Source: Cohaesibacter sp. (GTDB lineage: Bacteria > Pseudomonadota > Alphaproteobacteria > Rhizobiales > Cohaesibacteraceae). Taken from it: a DNA stretch of 64,000 nucleotides. The stretch lies in contig JAOAQZ010000018.1 in assembly GCA_025210795.1 (NCBI GenBank), positions 168,745 to 232,744 on the forward strand. Reading direction: 5' to 3'. The notes below the pieces were generated by a model. It was given only the letters and a program-made list of their open reading frames with translations, made no database searches and was not told where the DNA came from. The stretch's first letter is position 1; the number at the start of each line of letters is the position of its first letter. This document shows, one piece after another, positions 1 through 8,247 of the stretch. Made by a program: the position numbers and the translations under genes.

Positions 1-54
1 TTCATCCCTCAATGCGGCAAGAATGGGGTGATGACCCAAAGAATTAGGTAGCAC
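1..54 (-). CDS. 5' fragment of an unidentified gene running off the left edge
   Basis: A GTG at 54 is preceded by a strong purine-rich ribosome site (GGGGAGAGGGGA, about 57-68) and opens 18 codons to the window edge, reading VLPNSLGHHPILAALRDE. It lies just downstream of panB on the same strand, so it could be co-transcribed. The pattern 'HPILAALRD' loosely recalls the start of GlpP-type glycerol-3-phosphate antiterminators, but 18 residues are too few to name a family. The coding call rests on the ribosome site and the open frame only. Confidence 0.35.
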   Translation of the reverse strand, partial: MLPNSLGHHPILAALRDE

Positions 55-93
55 GATCCCCTCTCCCCAACATTTTAGCCCGTGGATTTACCC

Positions 94-912
94 CTATTTT
101 GGAGCGGTATAAACATGGTCCGGGCCGGGGAACGAGCGCTCGCGCACCTCTTTGGCGTAGGCGCCAACTGCCTGATCAATCATCTGTCCCACTTCTGCAT
201 AGCGTTTCACGAACTTGGGCACCCGATCCGCAAAGCCAAGCATATCTTCGCTAACAAGTATCTGCCCATCACAAGCGCTAGATGCTCCAATGCCAATGGT
301 GGGAATGGAAAGCTTACTGGAGACCTGCTTGGCCAAGGGCTCGACAATCCCCTCCAGCACCACACAAAATGCACCCGCCTCCTGCACCGCAAGGCCATCT
401 GCTTCCAGCTCGGCCCAGCGATCACTGTCCTTACCTTTGACCTTAAAGCCCCCGTCCACTTGCACCGCTTGCGGGGTCAGGCCGATATGCCCCATGACAG
501 GCACACCACGGGAGGTCAAAAAAGCAATGGTTGGCGCCATATGACGACCACCTTCAAGCTTAACCGCCGTACAGCCCGTCTTCTGCATGATCTCAACCGC
601 ATTGCAATAAGCCTGCTGCGGCGATTCCTCGTAAGAGCCAAAGGGCATATCAATAGCAACCAGCGCCCGCGCGCTGCCGCGCATGACAGCCTGACCATGC
701 AGGATCATCATATCAAGGGTGACAGGAAGAGTGGTCTCAAGACCATGCAAAACCATCCCGACGGAATCCCCCACCAACAAAATATCGGCATGGGGATCAA
801 GCAGGCGCGCCATCGGCGCTGTATAGGCCGTTAGCGATACAATCGGCTCTTTACCCTTACGTTGCAAGATATCCGTCGTGGAAATGCGTTTTTGCTGATT
901 TTGTGCAGACAT
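94..912 (-). CDS. panB: 3-methyl-2-oxobutanoate hydroxymethyltransferase (ketopantoate hydroxymethyltransferase)
   Basis: Cytosolic enzyme that transfers a hydroxymethyl group from 5,10-methylene-tetrahydrofolate to 2-oxoisovalerate, the first committed step of pantothenate and CoA synthesis. The 272-residue protein is of normal family length and shows the expected signatures: [13 protein letters not shown] (metal and substrate site), GHIGLTPQ, and [10 protein letters not shown] followed by IPTIGIGAS. The frame is open to 945, but the ATG at 912 (MSAQNQQKR) fits the family start better. Its pathway partner panC lies at 56.4 kb in this window on the opposite strand, whereas the two genes are adjacent in many bacteria. 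Confidence 0.96.
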   Translation of the reverse strand: MSAQNQQKRISTTDILQRKGKEPIVSLTAYTAPMARLLDPHADILLVGDSVGMVLHGLETTLPVTLDMMILHGQAVMRGSARALVAIDMPFGSYEESPQQAYCNAVEIMQKTGCTAVKLEGGRHMAPTIAFLTSRGVPVMGHIGLTPQAVQVDGGFKVKGKDSDRWAELEADGLAVQEAGAFCVVLEGIVEPLAKQVSSKLSIPTIGIGASSACDGQILVSEDMLGFADRVPKFVKRYAEVGQMIDQAVGAYAKEVRERSFPGPDHVYTAPK

Positions 913-1097
913 GGTCTTACTTTTCGGCCGCCTAATACCAGGCAAGCCTCTCCCTTTTTCGCCAACATACCATCACTCGGGTGGCAGGTCGGTCCATTCA
1001 TGACCCGAAATTCTCATTTTGAGCACAAGCCATGTAGATAGTCACCTTCCTACCCCAACTGGCCGCAAATGAGAATAAGGAAAACGAATAACACAGC

Positions 1098-1128
1098 AAA
1101 AGGGCCACTCGTCTATAGAGCAGCCCTT
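1098..1128 (-). terminator. Probable rho-independent terminator of the nnrU gene
   Basis: On the minus strand AAGGGC and GCCCTT (1100-1105 and 1123-1128) close a hairpin followed by TTTT. It lies 55 bases past the nnrU stop. The U-run is short and the loop long, so the call is moderate. A tandem 11-bp repeat (GACAGATCTCA twice, 1150-1171) sits between the gene and the hairpin. Confidence 0.5.
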
Positions 1129-1182
1129 CGCAAATCATAGAGTGACAAAGACAGATCTCAGACAGATCTCAAGGTCAAAATC

Positions 1183-1755
1183 CTAGAGGATCGGGCTCAC
1201 ATCAAAGGCCCATTCATGCGCCCAAAGAACCATAATCACATAGAAGCCAAGACCGAGCACAAGCGCATAAAGATCATGAACCCAGCGCCCCTGCGGCACC
1301 GTCACCAGACCGGCTGAAATGCGTTTTTTAAGCGAAATCCGGTAGGAAACAGCAAAGGCGAGGAAAAAGCCAAACAACACAATATCACCCAAAGTGCCAT
1401 TGCCGATCAAATGCGACAGCGCCCAAAGCTTGAGAGCGACCGCGAGAGGTGATGTCAGCTTTTCCTTGACCTTGCCAGCAAAAGGCGCGGCAAACACCAG
1501 AACAGATGCGATAATCATCAAGGTCGCGACCAGATGTCGGGTCCAAAAAGGAGGATCCCAAATAACGACGGGATCATTCCGGCTTTCAAAATAACCATAG
1601 ACGATCAACACAATCGACGTCAGAGCAACAATTCCATGAAGACCGCGATAGCCCATCAAGCCGATTTTGGAGACAAACCGATCCTTCAAAGCAGGAAATT
1701 GCGGAACCAGATGGATCAGCAGAAACAGGGCAATACCCAAAAGAAGACTAGTCAT
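1183..1755 (-). CDS. nnrU: NnrU family integral membrane protein
   Basis: NnrU proteins were first described next to nitrite and nitric oxide reductase genes in alphaproteobacteria; their biochemical role is not settled, and the family also includes relatives of the carotenoid isomerase Z-ISO. The 190-residue product is very hydrophobic, with about five to six membrane segments, and carries family-like motifs: HLVPQFPALKDR near the start, GYRGLHGIVAL, and SHLIGNGTLGDIVLFG. The frame is open to 1863, but the ATG at 1755 has a GAGG-type ribosome site and begins at the first membrane segment. No nir or nor gene is nearby, so a link to denitrification is only suggested by the name. Confidence 0.85.
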   Translation of the reverse strand: MTSLLLGIALFLLIHLVPQFPALKDRFVSKIGLMGYRGLHGIVALTSIVLIVYGYFESRNDPVVIWDPPFWTRHLVATLMIIASVLVFAAPFAGKVKEKLTSPLAVALKLWALSHLIGNGTLGDIVLFGFFLAFAVSYRISLKKRISAGLVTVPQGRWVHDLYALVLGLGFYVIMVLWAHEWAFDVSPIL

Positions 1756-1952
1756 ATCGCAATCCCTCACTTTGCATGCACTGGCGATTGATGCCCGCGC
1801 ACCACACTTCGCATCCCTTGCATATAACCAGCACAGACATAGAGGAAAATTGTCCCAAGTCAATAATCATGAGGCTTGTCTTCATAAAACAAATTCATTG
1901 TCTCTTGCCACCCGCTTCCCTCCAGCCTCAGCACGTCTCACAAAAGCGTGTT

Positions 1953-1981
1953 TTGTCAAGTACGGTATAATATTGTATAGT
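1953..1981 (+). promoter_or_regulatory. Sigma-70-type promoter with no gene behind it
   Basis: A -35 element TTGTCA (1953-1958) and a -10 element TATAGT (1976-1981) are separated by exactly 17 bases; a second TATAAT lies inside the spacer. A start of transcription near 1987-1990 is predicted. No open frame follows; instead a short structured segment ends in a terminator at 2038-2078, which is why a small RNA is proposed. Confidence 0.6.
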
Positions 1982-1987
1982 TGCTAG

Positions 1988-2078
1988 ATATTATTCGCTC
2001 TTGAAGCGAATTGTTCCAGACCTTGAAAACTGATGAAAGATCAACCTTGTATTGCCCCTACGAGGTTGATCTCTTTTT
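1988..2078 (+). ncRNA. Candidate small RNA of about 90 nt, family unknown
   Basis: The stretch lies between a well-formed promoter (1953-1981) and a strong rho-independent terminator. It contains a 5' hairpin with stem ATTCGCT/AGCGAAT (1993-1999 and 2005-2011, loop CTTGA), an unpaired linker, and the terminator hairpin AGATCAACCT/AGGTTGATCT (2038-2047 and 2063-2072) with a CTTTTT tail. Two hairpins with a linker is a usual layout for a trans-acting bacterial sRNA. I could not match it to 6S, SRP RNA, tmRNA, RNase P or the AbcR family. No credible coding frame lies within. Start and function are inference. Confidence 0.55.
2038..2078 (+). terminator. Rho-independent terminator of the candidate small RNA
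   Basis: A perfect 10-bp stem (AGATCAACCT with AGGTTGATCT) encloses a 15-base loop and is followed by CTTTTT. No protein-coding gene on the plus strand ends upstream of it: nnrU is on the other strand, and the next plus-strand gene starts at 2321. Confidence 0.75.
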
Positions 2079-2320
2079 GCTTGCATCCCCCACAGAATTA
2101 CCCTCCTCTTTCCGCCCTTAGTTTAAGCGTTACTCTTGCTATATTTGATTGACGCAACGGAAAATACAGGCAATGCTGAAAAGAACAGGTTTTATACTTG
2201 GGACAATCAGCAAGTCCAAGGACAAGAAGTGCTCCCAAACACAGTCCTAAAAGGCACAAAACCGGACACAAGGAAAGAACAACAAAGATATAGCCAGCAC
2301 GCAACCACGGGGGACCAATC

Positions 2321-2665
2321 ATGCCACTTTCAGACAAGAGTGCATTCAACCTGCTGAATGGAAAACGCATTGAGCTCAACGACATGCGCGAGCTATCAAA
2401 AGACGCGCGCGATGTTGTACAGCTTGATCAGCAGAGCGTGGGCCGGCTGTCACGCATGGACGCTCTCCAAGGGCAAGCCATGGCTCTTGCTGCACAGCAT
2501 CGCAGAAGTCTGGAACTGGATCGGATAGAAAAGGCGTTCAAGCGACTGGAGAGCGGAGACTTTGGCTATTGCATCCAGTGTGATGGCGAAATTGCCTTAA
2601 AGCGCCTTGAGATTGACCCAGCCGCATCCCTTTGCATTCACTGCGCGCAAGCAAGCGAAACCTGA
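2321..2665 (+). CDS. DksA/TraR-family zinc-finger protein
   Basis: A 114-residue protein with the DksA-type C4 zinc finger: Cys84, Cys87, Cys105 and Cys108 (GYCIQCDGEI and LCIHCAQ). A helical region of about 70 residues (LSRMDALQGQAMALAAQHRR onwards) precedes it and matches the coiled-coil part of short TraR/YbiI-like members. Such proteins bind RNA polymerase through the secondary channel and modulate transcription, often with ppGpp. The protein is shorter than full DksA (about 150 residues), so it is more likely an auxiliary paralog. It is monocistronic. Confidence 0.85.
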   Translation: MPLSDKSAFNLLNGKRIELNDMRELSKDARDVVQLDQQSVGRLSRMDALQGQAMALAAQHRRSLELDRIEKAFKRLESGDFGYCIQCDGEIALKRLEIDPAASLCIHCAQASET

Positions 2666-3001
2666 CCCCTCTCTATAGGTTTCTGCACCCCGATATCCCT
2701 ATCTACCCTCTTTTCTTTGTCTGTTCTTGGAAACTCTCGCAATTAACCGCAATTCATATATTTTAGGAAGGGATGAGACCTCACCGTCTCTTGCTGCTAT
2801 ACTTCTGCCCATGGCGAGGAAGCCACAAAGCTGCATTCAAATAACTTGCAGGACGCAAACATATGCTTAATCACAAAATAAAATGAGCACTTGCAGCCCC
2901 AAATATTGGGACAGAGAAGATTAGTATATGAACCAAGGCGGTCTGATTTGAAACAAAGCAAATGCGCGCACCAACCTAGGACTAGTAAGGGAGAGTAATT
3001 C
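2666..3001. other. Intergenic stretch, 336 bp, no recognised feature
   Basis: AT-rich sequence between the zinc-finger gene and the L,D-transpeptidase. A possible ribosome site (GGGAG) lies just before 3002. I see no convincing coding frame, terminator or long inverted repeat. The promoter of the transpeptidase gene must lie here. Confidence 0.5.
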
Positions 3002-3469
3002 ATGCAAACAGCACTGGCGAACCTTGGGATCTATTGCAAAAAGCTGCTACCGGCTTTCATGCTGACAGTCTCCCTCCTCCTTGGCGCAAGCATCACACCC
3101 TCCCATGCCGGCACCGTGAAGGTAAAAATCGATATTTCAGAGCAGAAGATGCATGTCTATGTAAACGGGGTCAAAAAGCATAAATGGCCTATCTCCACCG
3201 CACGGCGCGGCTATAGAACACCCATTGGCAATTTCCGCCCCACCCGTATGCACCGGCGCTATTTCTCTAAAAAATATAGAGGCTCGCCCATGCCGCATTC
3301 CATCTTCTTTTATGGTGGATATGCGATCCATGGCACCAATGCCATCAAGCGTCTGGGCCGCCCCGCCTCCCATGGCTGCATTCGCCTGCACCCCAACAAT
3401 GCCCGCCGCCTCTTTGCTCTGGTGCGCAAACAGGGCCCGCGCAACACACGCATCAAGATCCAGCGATAG
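3002..3469 (+). CDS. L,D-transpeptidase (YkuD/ErfK family), periplasmic
   Basis: A 155-residue protein with a signal peptide (hydrophobic core LLPAFMLTVSLLLG, cleavage likely after SHA at residue 36) followed by one YkuD catalytic domain. The active-site signature is complete: His110 (YAIHGT) and SHGCIRLH with His124 and catalytic Cys126. These enzymes form 3-3 cross-links in peptidoglycan or attach proteins to it. It is a minimal, single-domain form with no LysM or peptidoglycan-binding module, so exported activity on the wall is inferred from family and signal peptide. A clear terminator follows, so it is probably transcribed alone. Confidence 0.92.
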   Translation: MQTALANLGIYCKKLLPAFMLTVSLLLGASITPSHAGTVKVKIDISEQKMHVYVNGVKKHKWPISTARRGYRTPIGNFRPTRMHRRYFSKKYRGSPMPHSIFFYGGYAIHGTNAIKRLGRPASHGCIRLHPNNARRLFALVRKQGPRNTRIKIQR

Positions 3470-3521
3470 TCCATACGACTGCATCTGTAGCTGGTTAGGT
3501 TTTCAAGCTTTCATTTACCAC

Positions 3522-3558
3522 AAGCGCCATTCAGCTTCTGAAATGGCGCTTATTTTTT
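3522..3558 (+). terminator. Rho-independent terminator of the L,D-transpeptidase gene
   Basis: AAGCGCCATT (3522-3531) pairs perfectly with AATGGCGCTT (3542-3551), loop 10 bases, followed by A and six T. It lies 52 bases after the transpeptidase stop. Confidence 0.85.
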
Positions 3559-3649
3559 GAATATTCATAAAAGATTTACGCAAAAATGTCAGTATTCAAT
3601 AAAATTTGAAACAAATATGAGGCAATTGAACGAAGCGGAGTGTGAGAGC

Positions 3650-3754
3650 ATGTTAAATTTCATCATCAAAACTTTCCTGATACTCACTCTAATAAAAAGT
3701 GCTTCTGTTCATGCCCGGCGAAGAATTGCCTTACGCAAATTAGCGGCATCCTGA
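3650..3754 (+). CDS. Possible 34-residue small protein, unconfirmed
   Basis: ATG at 3650 follows GGAG at 11 bases and opens 34 codons: a hydrophobic stretch (FIIKTFLILTLIK) then a basic tail (HARRRIALRKL). The shape, hydrophobic N-terminus with an Arg/Lys-rich C-terminus, resembles short DUF1127-like proteins, but the typical acidic ending is missing. It lies alone between the transpeptidase terminator and a terminator for the opposite strand. It could be chance; no promoter was identified. Confidence 0.25.
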   Translation: MLNFIIKTFLILTLIKSASVHARRRIALRKLAAS

Positions 3755-3818
3755 CATTGCCGCAATAACGGTTGCGCTACCTTGCTTCCTCCCAAAAAGG
3801 TGCTCAGCCGAAAACAAA

Positions 3819-3852
3819 GCGCGCAACCGGCCTCCTCCACCGGTTAGCGCGC
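3819..3852 (-). terminator. Rho-independent terminator of the TfoX-like/DUF2461 operon
   Basis: GCGCGCAACCGG and CCGGTTaGCGCGC form a GC-rich stem (one bulged base) with an 8- to 9-base loop; read on the minus strand it is followed by TTTGTTTT. It lies 23 bases past the DUF2461 stop. Confidence 0.75.
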
Positions 3853-3875
3853 TTCATGTATTTCTCGGCCCCCTT

Positions 3876-4547
3876 CTATTCTGCACCCAATGCAAGCAGC
3901 CAGTCATAAAGTGGCTGGAGATCATCAGTTTTCTCTTCAAGGCGTGAGATCAAACCCGGTTGGCTGGCGATAGAAGGCTCCATATCAAGCCACATGGATA
4001 AGCCTTTATATAAGGCCAGAGATGCACATGGATGGTCTGCCTCAAAGCCGCGCGGAAGCCGCTTTAAGTCCGCCTCCAACATACGCCCACCTTGCCCTTT
4101 GAGCACAGCCAGAATCTCCAGCAAAGCCTCACCCCGACCATCCAAAAGCGCCACACGATACGCCTCCAACTGATCTTTGGGAAAGGCGAACAAACCGCAG
4201 CCAAGGGTCAGCTGATCCTCTTCAAGACCGAAAAACCAGATCGGACCGGTTTGGCATTCCTCAAGGGGTGAGAAGGAAATATGCAAATGGGTATTGTAGG
4301 GCGTTTTATCTTTTGAAAAGCGCAGATCACGATGAATGCGAAAAATCCGCGAGCGATGAACTATCCCCGTTCGGTCCGCAAACATTTCTTGCATATGATC
4401 GCAAAATTCCTGAGCAGGCCCTTTGATCGCAGCCTCATAACGCGCCTTGTTTTCGGCAAACCATAGCTTGGTATTATTGGCCTTCAAATCAGCCAGAAAC
4501 GGCACAATGTCTTGAGGAAAATGAAAACTCATCCTATCCGATGTCAT
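3876..4547 (-). CDS. DUF2461 family protein (TIGR02453)
   Basis: A 223-residue cytosolic protein of a widespread uncharacterised family. Family features are visible: FLADLKANNTKLWFAENKARYEA near the N-terminus (shown in part as NNTKLWFAENK), RIHRDLRFSKDKTPYNTH, and a later GCGLFAF segment. No catalytic activity is established for the family. The ATG at 4547 is chosen because a GGAGG ribosome site sits five bases before it; the frame is open further to 4610. The ribosome site overlaps the stop of the TfoX-like gene, so the two are probably translated from one mRNA. Confidence 0.85.
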   Translation of the reverse strand: MTSDRMSFHFPQDIVPFLADLKANNTKLWFAENKARYEAAIKGPAQEFCDHMQEMFADRTGIVHRSRIFRIHRDLRFSKDKTPYNTHLHISFSPLEECQTGPIWFFGLEEDQLTLGCGLFAFPKDQLEAYRVALLDGRGEALLEILAVLKGQGGRMLEADLKRLPRGFEADHPCASLALYKGLSMWLDMEPSIASQPGLISRLEEKTDDLQPLYDWLLALGAE

Positions 4548-4558
4548 TCGATCCTCCA

Positions 4559-4903
4559 TCAAGCTTTGGGCGGCAAAGAGCCGACAAACGACAGAACCAG
4601 CTGCAACCACCCAGCCAGCGCCTCATCATCACACATTTCTTCAGCCACAATGATAAACCCGCCCATCCGGCGTCCACCATTGATCATGATCTCCGCATTC
4701 GGGCGCGACAAGGCTTCGGCTTCATTGTCCTTTCCCACCCGAAACAGGAAATGCGGCACCCCATCTTTGGCGCGAAAAGCCCCGCCGAGCATATTCCCCG
4801 CCAGCAAAAAGCACAGAGCGCCCATCATCTTCTTCTCGGACACATCAGGAAGACCAATCACTGCCTGCCGAAAGCGATCGGCAACATACTCATCATAGGC
4901 CAT
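4559..4903 (-). CDS. TfoX N-terminal domain protein
   Basis: A 114-residue protein consisting of the TfoX N-terminal domain only (EKKMMGALCFLLAGNMLGG, then FLFRVGKDNEAEAL and GRRMGGFIIV). In gammaproteobacteria TfoX/Sxy proteins activate competence genes with CRP; single-domain versions in alphaproteobacteria are of unknown role. The ATG at 4903 has an AGGAGA ribosome site. It is followed directly by the DUF2461 gene. It lies downstream of guaA but a strong terminator (4962-4994) separates them. Confidence 0.85.
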   Translation of the reverse strand: MAYDEYVADRFRQAVIGLPDVSEKKMMGALCFLLAGNMLGGAFRAKDGVPHFLFRVGKDNEAEALSRPNAEIMINGGRRMGGFIIVAEEMCDDEALAGWLQLVLSFVGSLPPKA

Positions 4904-4930
4904 CTCGTCTCCTTTCCAGTTTCTGGATCC

Positions 4931-4958
4931 CAGCCCTAACCCAGCCCTAACCCAGCCT
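4931..4958. repeat. Short tandem repeat, 11-bp unit
   Basis: The unit CAGCCCTAACC occurs about 2.6 times in a row between the guaA terminator and the TfoX-like start. It may arise by slippage and would place repeats in the 5' leader of the TfoX-like mRNA. No function is seen. Confidence 0.5.
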
Positions 4959-4961
4959 AAC

Positions 4962-4994
4962 AAAAAGGGCGCATTGCAAAACAATGCGCCCTTT
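4962..4994 (-). terminator. Rho-independent terminator of guaA
   Basis: GGGCGCATTG (4967-4976) and CAATGCGCCC (4982-4991) form a perfect 10-bp stem, extended by AAA/TTT, with loop CAAAA. On the minus strand the stem is followed by TTTTTG. It lies 23 bases past the guaA stop. Confidence 0.9.
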
Positions 4995-5016
4995 AAAATG
5001 TTCCATAGCGGGGATT

Positions 5017-6564
5017 TTACTCCCACTCAATGGTTCCCGGAGGCTTGGAAGTGACGTCATAGACGACGCGGTTGATACCCTTAACCTCATTGATGATCCG
5101 TGTTGCAGCCTTGGACAGGAAGTCCATATCAAAATGATAGAAATCAGCTGTCATCCCGTCAACGGACGTAACCGCACGCAAGGCGCAGACAAATTCGTAA
5201 GTCCGGCCATCGCCCATCACCCCAACGGTCTGAACCGGCAGCAGAACAGCAAAGGCCTGCCAAATAGCATCATAAAGACCAGCTTTGCGAATCTCATCCA
5301 GATAGATGGCATCAGCCTGACGCAGGATTTCCAGCTTCTCGCGCGAGATACCACCCGGGCAGCGAATAGCAAGGCCGGGTCCAGGGAATGGATGACGCCC
5401 GACAAAGCTGTCCGGCAAACCAAGCTCACGCCCAAGAGCACGGACTTCGTCCTTAAACAGCTCACGAAGCGGCTCGACCAGATCCATATTCATCCGCTCG
5501 GGCAAACCACCCACATTATGGTGCGATTTGATGGTCACAGAAGGACCGCCGGTAAAGGAAACAGATTCGATAACATCCGGATAGAGAGTGCCCTGCGCAA
5601 GGAAATCCGCGCCACCGATACGGTCAGCTTCATCCTCGAACACATCAATGAAGAGACCACCGATAATCTTGCGCTTGCGCTCAGGATCAGTCTGGCCTTC
5701 AAGAGCCGAGATAAAGATCTCACCAGCATCCACATGCACCAGCTTGATATTGTAATGCTCGCGGAACAGCGACACCACCTGCTCGCTCTCATTCATGCGC
5801 ATCAGGCCCGAATCCACATAGATACAGGTAAGCTGATCCCCAATGGCTTCATGAATAAGAACAGCGGTCACGGAAGAATCAACGCCGCCGGACAGACCGC
5901 AAATCACCCGCTTGTCGCCAACCTGAGCGCGAATGCGCTCAATCGCTTCCTGACGGAACTGCGCCATGGTCCAGTCACCAGAGCAGCCGCAGATATGATG
6001 GACAAAGTTAGAAAGAAGCTTGGAGCCATCAGGCGTATGCACCACTTCAGGGTGGAACTGCACTGCATAGAAGTGACGCTCTTCATCCGCAATGGCCGCA
6101 TAAGGTGCCCCGTCGGACGTGGCAATCACATCAAATCCTTCAGGCAGAGCCGAGACGCGGTCGCCATGGCTCATCCAAACCTGATGGCGTGTGCCGATTT
6201 CCCAAACACCAGCAAAAAGCTCGCTCTTTTCCTTGATGTCGATATAGGCACGACCAAATTCGCGATGATCGGAACTTTCAACCTTGCCGCCCAATTGGGC
6301 GCACATGGTCTGTTCGCCATAGCAAATACCCAGAACCGGAATGCCAGCTTCAAACACCGCCTGAGGAGCACGGGGGGACCCCATCTCAACGGTAGAAGCA
6401 GGGCCACCAGAGAGGATAACCCCTTTGGGCTTCATTTCAGCAAAGGCTTCTTCAGCATTCTGAAACGGAACAATCTCGGAATATACCCCTGCCTCGCGCA
6501 CGCGCCGTGCAATCAGCTGGGTGACCTGCGAGCCGAAGTCAATAATGAGGATCTTGTCTGTCAT
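5017..6564 (-). CDS. guaA: GMP synthase (glutamine-hydrolysing)
   Basis: Cytosolic enzyme that aminates XMP to GMP with ATP and glutamine, the step after GuaB (also in this window). The 515-residue protein has both expected parts: an N-terminal class I glutamine amidotransferase with the nucleophile Cys81 (GICYGEQ) and the His/Glu pair in QFHPEVVHT, then an ATP-pyrophosphatase domain with the P-loop [12 protein letters not shown], and a C-terminal dimerisation domain ending KPPGTIEWE, as is usual. An AAGGG ribosome site lies before the ATG at 6564. It is monocistronic, with its own terminator. Confidence 0.98.
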   Translation of the reverse strand: MTDKILIIDFGSQVTQLIARRVREAGVYSEIVPFQNAEEAFAEMKPKGVILSGGPASTVEMGSPRAPQAVFEAGIPVLGICYGEQTMCAQLGGKVESSDHREFGRAYIDIKEKSELFAGVWEIGTRHQVWMSHGDRVSALPEGFDVIATSDGAPYAAIADEERHFYAVQFHPEVVHTPDGSKLLSNFVHHICGCSGDWTMAQFRQEAIERIRAQVGDKRVICGLSGGVDSSVTAVLIHEAIGDQLTCIYVDSGLMRMNESEQVVSLFREHYNIKLVHVDAGEIFISALEGQTDPERKRKIIGGLFIDVFEDEADRIGGADFLAQGTLYPDVIESVSFTGGPSVTIKSHHNVGGLPERMNMDLVEPLRELFKDEVRALGRELGLPDSFVGRHPFPGPGLAIRCPGGISREKLEILRQADAIYLDEIRKAGLYDAIWQAFAVLLPVQTVGVMGDGRTYEFVCALRAVTSVDGMTADFYHFDMDFLSKAATRIINEVKGINRVVYDVTSKPPGTIEWE

Positions 6565-6708
6565 ATGTCCCTTTGCCCTTGTCGGTAGTTGTCAAAAAGC
6601 CGCCTCACTCACCCATTCTTTGGCTAAGAGAGACCCTGTTAAAATATGGTCTTAAGGTGAAGCCAGACAGAAGGCAATCTCTCAACGACCAATCAGAAAG
6701 AATGAAAA

Positions 6709-6739
6709 GAAAAAATGCCGGGTTTTCCAACCCGGCATT
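6709..6739 (-). terminator. Rho-independent terminator of bioB
   Basis: AATGCCGGGTT (6714-6724) and AACCCGGCATT (6729-6739) make a perfect 11-bp stem with loop TTCC. Read on the minus strand it continues TTTTTTC. It lies 54 bases after the bioB stop. Confidence 0.88.
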
Positions 6740-6792
6740 CATTAAGGCACCATAAAAGACGCCAAATCGGCATCAATTGCCAGCTTATCGCT

Positions 6793-7833
6793 CTATTCGC
6801 CAGCCTCGGCCAGCATGGCCTCCAGATTGGCCTCTGGCACCAGATCATGGGGATGGGTCTCGAACGGCTTGGCCGGACCAGACACCATGCCAAGCTCTGC
6901 CAGCAATTGGCGATCCGCTTCCGCCGCCGGATTCTCGGTGGTCAGCAAGGTCTCACCATAGAAGATAGAATTGGCACCGGCCATAAAGCACATGGCTTGC
7001 CCTTCGCGGCTCAGCGCATTGCGGCCTGCAGACAGACGCACCACAGAGCGCGGCAACACAATACGGGCAACCGCGATCATCCGCACCAGATCCAGCACAT
7101 CCACTTCTACATGCCCTTCAAAGGGCGTACCTTCGATGGGAACAATATTGTTGATGGGCACAGATTGCGGATGGGTTGGCAGATTGGCGAGCGTGCACAA
7201 CATATCCGCCCGGTCATTTTGCTCTTCACCCAGACCAAGGATACCACCAGAACAAACATTGATGCCCGCTTCCTGAACTGCTTTGAGCGTATCAAGACGA
7301 TCCTGATAGGTATGCGAGGTTACCACATTCTCGTAATGGGCCTCGGAGGTATCGATATTGTGATTGTAATAATCAAGCCCGGCTTCTTTCAGCTTGGCGG
7401 CCTGATCATCACTGAGCATGCCAAGGGTCATGCAGGTCTCCATACCAAGACCCTTCACTTCCCCGATAATGCCAGCCACACGCTCCATGTCGCGGTCTTT
7501 AAGATTTTTCCACGCCGCACCCATGCAAAAGCGTGACGCGCCTTGTGCCTGAGCCTTAACCGCATAGGCCTTTACCACTTCCTTGGTCAGCATCTTGGAT
7601 GCCTGAAGACCGGTTTGGTAGCGCGAAGATTGCGAGCAATATTTGCAGTCCTCAGAGCAACCACCAGATTTGATATTCAGCAAGGTTGAAAGCTGAACTT
7701 CATTGGCCGGGAAATTGTTGCGATGAATGGTCTGCGCCTTGAACAGCAAATCGTTAAACGGCATTGCAAAAAGCGCTAGGACCTCTTCACGGGTCCATTC
7801 CCCACGCGGGGTAAAGTCTGCTGGTTCAATCAT
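6793..7833 (-). CDS. bioB: Biotin synthase
   Basis: Radical-SAM enzyme that inserts sulfur into dethiobiotin, the last step of biotin synthesis. The 346-residue protein carries the CxxxCxxC cluster motif (Cys59, Cys63, Cys66 in GGCSEDCKYCSQ), YNHNIDTS, and the [2Fe-2S]-site segment RLSAGRNA. A GAGG ribosome site lies upstream of the ATG at 7833. The rest of the pathway (bioF, bioD, bioA) is absent here. I looked for an alphaproteobacterial BioR-type box (TTATCTATAA-like) in the upstream region and did not find a clear one. Biotin made here would serve carboxylases such as MccA (58974-60923). Confidence 0.97.
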   Translation of the reverse strand: MIEPADFTPRGEWTREEVLALFAMPFNDLLFKAQTIHRNNFPANEVQLSTLLNIKSGGCSEDCKYCSQSSRYQTGLQASKMLTKEVVKAYAVKAQAQGASRFCMGAAWKNLKDRDMERVAGIIGEVKGLGMETCMTLGMLSDDQAAKLKEAGLDYYNHNIDTSEAHYENVVTSHTYQDRLDTLKAVQEAGINVCSGGILGLGEEQNDRADMLCTLANLPTHPQSVPINNIVPIEGTPFEGHVEVDVLDLVRMIAVARIVLPRSVVRLSAGRNALSREGQAMCFMAGANSIFYGETLLTTENPAAEADRQLLAELGMVSGPAKPFETHPHDLVPEANLEAMLAEAGE

Positions 7834-8247
7834 GAAAATAGGCCTCTGTCGGCTAATAAGCTTGGCTTCTTTTGGGTTTATTGGTTTGTTCCTGACCGGC
7901 CTTCTGCTCAGCTTCTGGCAATTTGCTCAATTGGCTGCAAAAACGTAGCGTCACCCTTACTTTCTAAAGAGCTGAACAAGACACTTATTTGCATATTTGC
8001 GAAAGCTCTTGTGAAGGATCCGGTCTCTATTTTTCGTCGCGGCTAGCTTTACGGACCCAAACCGCACTTGTCAAATCTTGCAAGGCTCGCCCGCCTCCCC
8101 CTTGGTCGAAGTCCTCCCCCAAAAGGCAGCAAGCCTTTGGTAGAGGTCACAAGCTCGCGAGCGAACCAAGCAGCCCCCAGACTGCCCTTTAAGACAAATT
8201 GGGAAAGACATGACAGGCCCGTAAATCATCCCACAGAGGCTCGCCTG
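7834..8247. other. Intergenic stretch, 414 bp, no recognised feature
   Basis: Lies between the start of bioB and the stop of the marR-type gene, both on the minus strand. It must contain the bioB promoter. Short open frames on the plus strand have no family resemblance. No strong terminator for the MarR gene is seen. Confidence 0.5.

Noticed and set aside
2031..2045. FNR-like box CTGAT-GAAAG-ATCAA
   Set aside because: The spacer is five bases rather than four, and the sequence is part of the terminator stem of the candidate small RNA.
2098..2385. Hydrophobic 95-codon frame on the minus strand
   Set aside because: It overlaps the start of the zinc-finger gene, includes no known motif, and has no ribosome site of note.
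4984..6588. Long open frame (534 codons) on the plus strand across guaA
   Set aside because: It is fully antisense to guaA, has no family resemblance, and arises from codon bias of the real gene.
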